Source: Procambarus clarkii (Eukaryota > Arthropoda > Malacostraca > Decapoda > Cambaridae). Taken from it: DNA of 64,000 bases. The stretch lies in the NCBI RefSeq assembly GCF_040958095.1, contig NC_091193.1:28504875-28568874 (forward strand), read 5' to 3'. This document shows positions 25,634 through 32,638 of this stretch, in pieces. How positions within the stretch are numbered: position 1 is the stretch's first letter; the number at the start of each line of letters is the position of its first letter. A model generated the notes under the pieces. That model did not search any database and was not told the DNA's origin. It saw nothing but the letters and a program-made list of their open reading frames with translations. Position numbers and translations under genes: made by a program.

Positions 25634-25935
25634 CTCTCTGGGACTTGTTGTCAACGTACATGGCGCCCCTGCTCGGGGAGACGTCCATTAGGGAGGATCT
25701 GGCCTCCCCTGATGCTGTGAGCCCCTGGGTAGCTGCAGTGAGCACAGACTGGCCCAAAAAAGCCAGCTGAATTCAAAGATGAGCTCCAGGCGAGGTGTGG
25801 AAAGAAAGTCCTGCCTGGAGCGTTCAAACTGCGCGTCAAGATGGCCGACCTTTCGGGTGGGAATCTCCTCCACAACGAAATCTTTTATTGTAGAGCTGTT
25901 GACAACATACTTATATCTCAACTTAAGTTTTCGCC
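25634..25935. other. Unrecognised GC-richer segment next to the left array
   Basis: This stretch is richer in GC than the rest of the spacer and holds small open frames on both strands, for example 25779-25988 plus (69 codons, start MSSRRGVERKSC). I do not recognise any of them. GTTGTCAAC near 25648 and GTTGACAAC near 25908 form a 9-bp inverted pair bracketing the segment. This could be a degraded transposon end or chance. The plus-strand frame starting at 25477 runs from satellite into this segment and is unlikely to be real. Confidence 0.4.
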
Positions 25936-26044
25936 ACGCACATTTTTTTCTCATATGGAAAATACATTATCATCTTCACTATAAATGACTACTATAGCGT
26001 GTCATTTCTGCACACACTCATCTCTAAATGAAATGATTACAAAT

Positions 26045-26217
26045 ATTTCCCAAGACATAAACTGCCTCATCCAGCCCGCCTCTTCCCTCATTCCAAATCC
26101 ACAAACCCACCAACAATCCTCCAACTTCATGGGAAAGTCAAGCTTCCCATGACCTTGGAGTCATTGGATATGGGTTTGTGGATGACCTGACCTAGCAGTT
26201 TATGCCTTTGGGGAGAT
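26045..26217. mobile_element. Foldback (inverted-repeat) element, about 170 bp
   Basis: The two halves are imperfect reverse complements. TCATGGGAA and TTCCCATGA meet around an 8-bp centre near 26138. Moving outward, AATCCACAAACCC pairs with GGGTTTGTGGAT, and ATAAACTGC pairs with GCAGTTTAT at the outer ends. The arms carry small indels. The arrangement suits a MITE or foldback element with no coding capacity. I cannot name the family and see no clear target-site duplication. Confidence 0.75.
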
Positions 26218-26219
26218 CT

Positions 26220-26232
26220 CCCCCCCCCCCCC
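26220..26232 (+). repeat. 13-base C homopolymer
   Basis: A run of C follows GGGGAGATCT at the right edge of the foldback element and touches the perfect hairpin at 26232. Homopolymer length is uncertain in any assembly. Confidence 0.9.
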
Positions 26233-26269
26233 TGGCATATGCATTAATGATATATAATGCATATGCCAG
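26232..26269. repeat. Perfect 15-bp inverted repeat (hairpin)
   Basis: CTGGCATATGCATTA at 26232-26246 is exactly complementary to TAATGCATATGCCAG at 26255-26269, with an 8-nt AT-rich loop. It contains GGCATATG, also a fixed part of the B2 monomer; with only 8 bp shared, this may be coincidence. There is no T-run to suggest a terminator. Confidence 0.85.
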
Positions 26270-26676
26270 CCAGTCCAAGTCTAATCTTAAGATTATTCTC
26301 CAATCTCTCAATTTATTCTTTACCTACTCTTCACAGCAAGTCTTTGTCACCCACATTGAACAATATTCTAAGTCTTCACTACCCCAAAACTTGCCTCGCC
26401 ACCCAGCTTTTACCTTATCATACATCTTTGCTACCCATCATTTCGTTTGTATTAAACATTCAAGGTTAAATGTTTGCCCTTGATCACCCGCAGTAATTGA
26501 GGATACAGATGTAAGCTGATTAGAGAGTCGCGTTCTGAGTGTAAACTAGTAGAACGTAAGTCAAGAAACTGCAGATGGCCTATAGTCCTGCACGTGGCAC
26601 TTCCTATTTATATCCACCTACACATTCATATACGTCTAACCTAAGCTTCAACCAATCAAAGATTCCTATGCTTATT

Positions 26677-26845
26677 ATGATCCAGTAATATGGATCCAGT
26701 GATCCAGTAGTATGATCCACAATCGATTTGAGAATGGTCCAGGCCGGACCGAAACGTCGTTGTCCCTTCACGTTCTAGTGTGTGGTCTGGGCAACATACT
26801 TCAGCCACGTTATTGTGACTCGTCGTCTGCACATGATCCAGTAAT
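26677..26845 (+). mobile_element. Short interspersed repeat flanked by a 13-bp direct repeat
   Basis: The body (about 26714-26832) contains GAGAATGGTCCAGG, GACCGAAACGTCGT, TTCTAGTGTGTGGTCTGG and CGTTATTGTGACTCGTCG. I associate this repeat with decapod genomes from memory. ATGATCCAGTAAT occurs at 26677-26689 and again at 26833-26845, a candidate target-site duplication. Extra GATCCAGT copies at 26693 and 26701 make this less certain. A second, partial copy of the body lies at 28119-28195. Confidence 0.65.
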
Positions 26846-27115
26846 TTGTTCCACAAATCCACAACCCAGTTACCAAACCAGTATTTACCCAGGTATTTCC
26901 TAAATCTGAACTTATCTTCATTTAAAGCCTTATCAATAGCTTCATTGTTATGCCCATTCATCCACTTGCTTTTCATTCAGTTAAGGTTTTTCCAACATCT
27001 CTTCATACGGAAGCTTTCTAATTTGCGGGATTAACTTTGTCATCCTAACTGACGTGTTCTAGTGAATTATGTCCATTCTTTAGCATGGCGATCAAAACTG
27101 AACGGCATAATCTAA
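26846..27115 (-). pseudogene. Non-LTR retrotransposon (LINE) reverse-transcriptase tail, decayed
   Basis: The minus strand translates to KWMNGHNNEAIDKALN, then KFRFRKYLGKYWFG and NWVVDLWNKL. Upstream, in broken frames, are pieces such as FSFDRHAKEWT. This resembles the C-terminal tail after the polymerase domain of CR1/jockey-type LINE proteins, where a motif like RVVDLWNKLP is common. Only about 90 codons remain, with stops and frameshifts between 27115 and 26976. The catalytic FADD-type motif and the endonuclease domain are absent, so it is a 5'-truncated dead copy. The short interspersed repeat at 26677-26845 abuts its 3' end. Family assignment is from recognition of the motif style only. 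Confidence 0.7.
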
Positions 27116-27194
27116 ATGGGACCTAAAAACAATACGTTAATAAACCCAGCCGACTTATTGCTAACTCTTCTATAAATAAATCTATGGGAAAGAA

Positions 27195-27310
27195 AAGCTC
27201 TCAGCCTGCTAACAAGAGTGTACAAAATCCATAAGGGCCGGGACGAGGATTCAAACCTGCATCCGAGAGCATCCCAGACGCTGCCGTAATCGACTGAGCT
27301 ACGACATGGT
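27195..27310 (-). mobile_element. tRNA-derived SINE head, minus strand
   Basis: Read on the minus strand, GTCGTAGCTCAGTCGATTA begins at 27306 with an A-box-like TAGCTCAGTCG (27291-27301). A B-box-like GGTTTGAATCC follows at 27247-27257. The box spacing suits an internal RNA polymerase III promoter. Cloverleaf stems pair poorly, and the B box has T where GGTTCGAATCC has C, so this is not a working tRNA gene. The unit GTCTGGGATGCTCTCGGATG is familiar to me from decapod interspersed repeats. The downstream tail fades out near 27195. Confidence 0.72.
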
Positions 27311-28118
27311 CAAAAGGAGTTGAAACCGAAGTTCTACTGAACTTACTGGATCCTGCAGCCTCTCCGAGGCACAAACCAGTGTTAGTGTAACAAGAATGTT
27401 AAGTTTTCTACGTCCATCTAGTTCCACCCGCTCCTCCCCAGAACTAGTTGTTAACTTTACCATGACTCCTCTGATCCAATACTTGTCCACACGTGCCACA
27501 CTCCTGAAAAAATATTTTTTACATATATTAAGGGCAAGCATAAGTAGTTATCAAAAGAATGCACCAAACCAGGAAGGCTATGTAGCAACAGGGTAAGTAT
27601 AAACAGTTTATTTCAAATACAATCGAGTAGGAAAATACAATTATGAATTTCAAGAACACTGGAACCAATCACTGGAAAAGGTGAAATTGCAATGGAGATT
27701 AATTACAGATTGTATCAACAATAGCGAGTAGGCAAGACTGATAAGACTGCAATAGCCTAACGGAATACATTTTTGTCTCCGACTCATGAGGCTATGGTTA
27801 AGCATCAATGTTCTTTTAAAGTTACATAGAAACACATTACCTTATTAGGGTCTTCCACTAAAACAAACCTTTAGCTAACCTTAGATAAAAGTACTGTGTA
27901 TTATTAATTTATATAGCTGTCTATTGGCCTAAATTATATAAATAACATGTTTAAAACCTCTTAAGTACAGTATATGGTCTCTGAGCACTAAACTAACGCC
28001 AGAAGCCTAGTGATTACATTGTCAAAAATGACCATTTACAGGTGAATTCATTTTACATCGCAGAGTAAACAAGATGCAGACAATTAACATCTTCCATCTA
28101 TTAGATAAACAATTATCT
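27311..28118. other. No gene recognised; possible TE sequence upstream of the SINE
   Basis: On the minus strand 27299-27541 is an 80-codon frame (start MLALNICKKYFFRSVARV) that I cannot assign. It may be part of the same interspersed repeat as the neighbouring SINE. An AAAAAATATTTTTT palindrome lies at 27507-27520. From 27600 to 28118 the sequence is AT-rich with no repeat, RNA or coding signal that I can support. Confidence 0.5.
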
Positions 28119-28195
28119 AGTCGTCCCTTTACTTTCTAGTGTGTGGTTTGGTCAACATATTTCAGCCCCCGTTATTGTGACTCCTCGTCTGCAAT
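28119..28195 (+). mobile_element. Second, partial copy of the 26.7-kb interspersed repeat
   Basis: TAGTCGTCCCTTTACTTTCT, GTGTGTGGTTTGGTCAACAT and CGTTATTGTGACTCCTCGTC align in order with 26752-26828, with scattered substitutions over about 75 bp. The 5' part of the repeat (GAGAATGGTCCAGG) is missing. Confidence 0.8.
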
Positions 28196-28420
28196 TATCT
28201 TCCCCATTTATCTGCACAATTGCTATCCTGCTATGACCACTCCATCGCCCTAGTCGTTAACACTAAACAATCTAGGGCGACTTGTTGCTAAACATTATAT
28301 GCCACCTTTACCTTAGCTACAAGACACCGTGTACATATTATGAAACTACCTTTAATGTCATAATGCAGCAGTTTGCGCGCTCAAAATACAGATTGACAAA
28401 CTCCTCAGGAACCGTAGGGG

Positions 28421-28497
28421 AACTTTTGACAAACCGCCGGCTACCTGTTGCCGTAGAGGGCACCATGGAGAAATGGTGGCCCTCTGGTAAATTTAAG
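28421..28497 (+). mobile_element. Short dispersed repeat, copy 1
   Basis: CTTTTGACAAACCGCCGGC, then TGCCGTAGAGGG and GGTGGCCCTCTGGTAAATTT, resembles 29636-29709 (CTTTGACAAGGCGCCGCC, then CCCGTCGAGGCCAC and GGTGGCCCTTAGGTCAATTC) after small gaps. This looks like a diverged pair of one interspersed repeat of unknown type. Confidence 0.6.
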
Positions 28498-28611
28498 TAA
28501 ATATTACCTAGGAGTTATGATGTACCAGCCATTAAACATCTGGGACTCACAGTTAATATGAAAACAATCCTTAAGAATAGTTGAACGAATCATTGACTTA
28601 AACGAACAACA

Positions 28612-28797
28612 TTGAATATTGAACTGTACGAGTCTCTTGTGGCCCCATCTGGCCTACTGGGTCCTAATATGGAAACCTCACTTCAAAAACACATCAATGA
28701 TTTTCCGCTTTGGATAAAGTTCAAGACAGCAACAACAATCATGCCAGAACTTGTTCAACTGTCACTACCTCGAATCTTTGAAGGACTAACACTATAA
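28612..28797 (+). CDS. Unrecognised 61-codon open frame
   Basis: The frame starts MNIELYESLVAPSGLLG and ends FEGLTL before TAA. I do not recognise a domain. It lacks the compositional oddity of the satellite frames and has a plausible mix of residues. No splice sites, promoter or polyadenylation signal can be tied to it. It lies among TE fragments, 160 bp upstream of a roughly 350-bp inverted-repeat element. It may be the last piece of a degraded TE protein, or chance. Confidence 0.2.
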   Translation: MNIELYESLVAPSGLLGPNMETSLQKHINDFPLWIKFKTATTIMPELVQLSLPRIFEGLTL

Positions 28798-28958
28798 AAG
28801 TTTAAATTGTTATTGATTTTGATAGATTAGCTTATAAATTTTCCTAGAAATTACCTACTTAATATTATCTGTTAGATTAAGGACCTGCCCGAAGTGCTAT
28901 GCGTACTAGTGGCTTTACAAGAATGTAAACACACAGTGCTATGTACTCCTTGTCACCT

Positions 28959-29309
28959 GTCCTCTTAAAAATAGCGTCGCTTTAGGCCGTTTACCCGTAT
29001 GGCCGAATATGGACGTAATTTGAAAATGAAAACAAAATGAAAATAAATTTGGGATTTTTTTTTCAACAACAATAAGTAAAGGGTCCTCTGATAGGTTAGG
29101 TGGGCAGGAAATTCTCATAAAGTTTCAAAACGTTATGAAAAATGTTAATGGAAAGAATCCTCTTCTAAGTTTGCCGAGTAAGCCGGACGACTCAAACAGA
29201 AAACGGAACAGTGCCTCACTTTTGTGAGTCGATTTCATTTCAAATTACGTCCAAATTTGGCCATAGCGCCGCGCATACCAGCCAAAAGTGACGTTAGTTG
29301 TAAGAGGAC
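28959..29309. mobile_element. Inverted-terminal-repeat element (MITE-like), about 350 bp
   Basis: The left end GTCCTCTTAAAAATAGCGTC and the right end, complemented, GTCCTCTTACAACTAACGTC open terminal inverted repeats about 75 bp long. They continue through CTTTAGGCCG / CTTTTGGCTG and TATGGCCGAATATGGACG / TATGGCCAAATTTGGACG to CGTAATTTGAAAATGAAA / CGTAATTTGAAATGAAA. The core holds GGGATTTTTTTTTC and GGTTAGGTGGGCAGG and no coding frame. Immediately left is GGACCTGCCCGAAGTGC and GTGGCTTTACAAGAATG, which I recall as the tail of another decapod repeat, so this may be a nested insertion. No unambiguous target-site duplication is visible. Confidence 0.8.
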
Positions 29310-29341
29310 GGGTTGATCAGAAACCCAATATAACTTGTAGT

Positions 29342-29361
29342 TATATAAATAAATAAATAAC
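29342..29361 (+). repeat. (AAAT)n microsatellite
   Basis: TATATAAATAAATAAATAAC is a short four-base repeat just right of the inverted-terminal-repeat element. Confidence 0.8.
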
Positions 29362-29635
29362 AGCCGAGGCCTTTGTAATACTGACCAAGTTGGAGGTCAT
29401 TAATACAGACCACTTCTCTAAAATGTCATATTTGACACAGACAGGCTGGACAACAGCTTCAAGCTCAATAAGCCACAATGTAACACAGACAATAGGGGTG
29501 TTGTTTCCCTCAAAGGATTATTAACCAATGAACCCGCTTAACCACTCAAGTCTGAAATGCCGAGTCATTCCTCTTGTTCCCAATATACACAAGACAAATC
29601 CTCAATAAAATAAAGGGGGGGGGGGTGGTAGGAAG
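29362..29635. other. No gene recognised; ends in an 11-base G run
   Basis: AT-rich sequence with no supported coding or RNA signal. A homopolymer of 11 G at 29615-29625 follows CAATAAAATAAA and precedes TGGTAGGAAGG. Confidence 0.6.
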
Positions 29636-29709
29636 GCTAAACTTTGACAAGGCGCCGCCGTCTTGTCCCCGTCGAGGCCACTGTAGGTGGTGGCCCTTAG
29701 GTCAATTCA
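29636..29709 (+). mobile_element. Short dispersed repeat, copy 2
   Basis: This is the counterpart of 28421-28497: CTTTGACAAGGCGCCGCCG, GTCGAGGCCACTGTAGGTGG and GGCCCTTAGGTCAATTC. It is followed by pyrimidine-rich sequence with a 12-base C run at 29777-29788. Confidence 0.55.
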
Positions 29710-29881
29710 TCATAGGAGCCCTTCACCTTCCATCATTCTGAATCATGCTCATCATATTAACCTGCACCCCCTCAATCCCCCCCCCCCCTCCACCATCTTC
29801 ACACAATCTGTGGCCAACATTTTTCGTTTCATTCAGATTTTCATCAAAATATGTCGAAGATTTCTCTTTGGGTTGTTTTAA

Positions 29882-30137
29882 GGGGCATGACAGCCGAGTG
29901 GACAGCGCTTCGGATTCATAATCCTGAGGTTCCGGGTTCGATCCCCCGTTGGAGGCTGAAACAAATGGGCACTTTCTTTCACCCTGATAACCCTGTTTAC
30001 CTATCAGTAAATAAGTACCTGGGAGTTAGACAGCTGCTATGGGCTGCTTCCTGGGGATGTGTAAGAAAAAGAAGGCCTGGTCGAGGACAGGGCCGCGGGG
30101 GACGCTAAGCCCCGAAATCATCTCAAGATAACCTTAA
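29882..30137 (+). mobile_element. tRNA-derived SINE, plus strand, about 255 bp
   Basis: The head GGGGCATGACAGCCGAGTGG has an A-box-like ACAGCCGAGTGG (29890-29901) and a B box GGTTCGATCCC (29935-29945). The intervening GGATTCATAATCC forms an anticodon-arm-like inverted repeat. The tRNA-unrelated body follows: AGTAAATAAGTACCTGGGAG, GGGCTGCTTCCTGGGGATGT and CGCTAAGCCCCGAAATCATC, ending CTCAAGATAACCTTAAGATT. Head plus unrelated body is the standard SINE plan. The acceptor stem does not pair well, so it is not a tRNA gene. The body looks like decapod SINEs known to me. An open frame across it (29851-30108) is a shadow. Confidence 0.82.
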
Positions 30138-30608
30138 GATTGCTGGCTAACTACTGGCATGGCTATTAAGGCCACCACAAGCGCCCTAATGACTTAACTA
30201 GCGGGTACACCTATGGCTGCCACCTGACGGTCACCTCTATATTTTCTCTAAATACATATAATATACAAAATAATAACGAATAACAACATGAAGTACACAC
30301 CCCGAACAATCCTTCCTATATTATCATTGATTAATGATATCTGTAACACATTTATTTTTTGCTCACTGGTAATCAACGTGACCCTTGCCAGGCGGCGGCT
30401 GGTCGACAAATGAGCCACACGTTAAGAAGTGGGACTCCCAGACGCGCCACTCACCCTTACTTCACCATAATATCTAAACTGTCAACCTCTAATACAGTTA
30501 AGCATGTGACCACCAGAGGCGCTAATGCTCCCCTATTATTACGCCATCCATATAATGATTGTTCTCATTATTCATTGTTGCAACGTGTAAATACATTCAA
30601 GTTCTGTA
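30138..30608. other. No gene recognised
   Basis: Mixed-composition sequence. A 93-codon frame at 30359-30640 plus has no recognisable domain and runs into the arm of the neighbouring foldback, which argues against a gene. Confidence 0.5.
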
Positions 30609-30728
30609 GTGACAGTGTCAGACCTCGAAGGAAGAATTGAAACACCCTTCTGAAGATGTATTATTAATTACGAAAATATTTAAGGAAATTTCTGTTTCAA
30701 TTCTTCCTTCGTGGTCTGACACTGTCAC
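30609..30728. repeat. Foldback with 36-bp arms
   Basis: Left arm 30609-30644 (starting GTGACAGTGTCAGACC) and right arm 30693-30728 (ending GGTCTGACACTGTCAC) are reverse complements with a single mismatch. They enclose a 48-nt AT-rich loop. The neighbouring TTTCATCACGTGTTAATTG is familiar from interspersed repeats, so this may be the end or middle of a larger TE. The stem could extrude as a cruciform or form a strong RNA hairpin. Confidence 0.88.
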
Positions 30729-30883
30729 ATTTTCATCACGTGTTAATTGTCGTGATTTACACGCAGATTTTGTTGTGTATATACGACAACTTCAGGAAAG
30801 TAATGAGTAGCGGATTTAGTCTAAACAATAATATATGCGTTTTGTTTTTAGTGCCAAATTATCTGGCAAATATACATTTGGAG

Positions 30884-31002
30884 ATGTAGCTCAATCCTTC
30901 CTGTAGCCCAATCTTTCCTGTAGCCCAATCCTTCTTGTAGCCCAATCCTTCCTGTAGACCAATCCTTCCTGTAGCCCAATCCTTGCTGTAGCCCAATCCT
31001 TC
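30884..31002 (+). repeat. 17-bp minisatellite, seven units
   Basis: Seven exact-length units of consensus CTGTAGCCCAATCCTTC fill 119 bp. Units differ by one or two substitutions (ATGTAGCTC in unit 1, CTTTC in unit 2, TTGTAG in unit 3, AGACC in unit 4). Confidence 0.95.
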
Positions 31003-31999
31003 CTTCCAAATCCGATTTGTAATATATTATTATTGGAGGTGTTGTGGTTTCTGTTCTAGGCTCAGGATTGTACCTGGTCCAGGTGTCATCTTATGTCGCG
31101 TTTATTTCTTTGTTGCTAAATCCATTGTTCACCAACACTTCAGTTAACTTTCAAACTTCCTACTAACGTTGCTCCATTCTGAACAGTGGGTAAGGGCTCG
31201 ACGAATATAAGTGTTTAGAACACTGGCTTTGTGTCTTTGGGAGCACTCACTCCTACTGTTTAGGCATAATCCTATGTTTGTAGGCTTAGTATATACGCTA
31301 CTGCTTAGAGATGCTCCTGTTAAATTGTGTGTTTATTTGTCTACTTATACTGAATCCTTTTAAAGTGTGTCCCTAACTGTCATTTGCATCAAACCTCATC
31401 CCTCCCACTTACCTGTTTGGCAGTGAGTTCTGCTAATCGTGGATTGCTGTTACGTAGCTCATTTGGCTTCATAATAGTTGGATGGCTGAAATAAAAAGGC
31501 TTCAATTAAACAGAGCAGAAATTTATGAGAATGATGTTCAGAAATACCAAATAGTTATTATTTTATGTGTAGAAAACAATGTCTTACAGACAGGGTAAAA
31601 AAAAAATGAATGTAATGAAACATCATTTACTTGGCGAGAGCCAGAGGCTCCCTGGAGCTATCCAGGCTGATATGGATGTAATAGATTTTGGCATCAGTCA
31701 GTGTGAATGGAGTTCTACTGAATTGCAATCTCTCAGCAAATGAATATTTTTTCACCCTCATTGTTTGCTGTGATCGCCAACATGGTATTTAGAAAAAGTT
31801 GATCTGCTGCTGACCTCTTGCTAAATCTCTCCACTAAGTGACATTAGACACTGGATGAATCATAGATCAGCAGTGTTGTTGATCTAAATATAGCAGGTGC
31901 ATCTGAGTGGGTCTGGATTAGTAGAAAAGCATCACGCACTAACCCCTATCAGTCACCATTCTGCAATATAAAAAAATTCCCCCATGCTTACCACATCAC
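31003..31999. other. No gene recognised; AT-rich flank of the right array
   Basis: No coding frame of note, RNA gene or repeat is visible apart from a 10-base A run near 31600. The last bases (CCACATCACTTTATTATACC) run into the right satellite array without a recognisable target duplication. Confidence 0.55.
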
Positions 32000-32638
32000 T
32001 TTATTATACCCAACATATGCCAAGTTCTGAAAGCGGCGTTTGGTCATATTTGTCCCAAACCTCCCTGCACTTTTCAAAATATCCCAAACATCCTAATTTC
32101 GTTGCCTGAGCCATATTTTGGAGCCAAATTCTGGCTCTCTGCACGTATTCGCAGTTTGAAATTACGACTTTTTATACCCAACATATGCCAAGTACTGAAA
32201 GCAGCAGTGAGTCACATTTTGCACAAACTCCCCTGCAGTTTTCAAAATATCCCAAACATCCCATTTTCGAGGCCTGAGCCATATTTTGGAGCCAAATTCA
32301 AGCTCTCTGCACGTATTCGCAGTTTGAAATTACGACTTTTTATACCAAACATATGCCAAGTTCTTAAAGCGGCGTTTGGTCATATTTGTCCCAAACCCTC
32401 CTGCAGTTTTCAAAATATCCCAAACATCCCAATTTCGAGGACTGAGCAATATTTTGTAGCCAAATTCTGGCTCTATGCAAGTATTCGCATTTTGATATTA
32501 CTATTTTTATACCCAACATATGCCAAGTACTGAAAGCATCAGTGAGTAACATTTTGCACAAACTCCCCTGCAGTTTTCGAAATATCCTAAACATCCCAAT
32601 TTCGAGGCCTGAGCCATATTTTGCAGCCAACTCTTGCT

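Larger units (their letters stand above)
25634..31999. other. Non-satellite spacer between oppositely oriented B2 arrays
   Basis: Satellite similarity stops at 25633 and resumes, reverse-complemented, near 32000 (TTATTATACCCAACATATG). The intervening 6.4 kb is mostly AT-rich and contains only TE fragments, foldbacks, short tandem repeats and homopolymers, described in separate entries. No long open frame or conserved gene structure is visible. Read in their own orientation, both flanking arrays point into the spacer. They break at monomer positions about 27 bp apart: left after GCTTTC, right after GGTATAATAA. Confidence 0.93.

Noticed and set aside
25477..25988. Gene spanning or adjoining the left array edge (97- and 69-codon frames)
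   Set aside because: One frame begins in satellite and runs into the spacer. The other is unrecognised and overlaps frames on the opposite strand. There is no support beyond length.
29882..29955. Functional tRNA gene on the plus strand
   Set aside because: A and B boxes are present, but acceptor and D stems do not pair convincingly and a SINE body follows directly. The minus-strand candidate at 27237-27306 fails in the same way.
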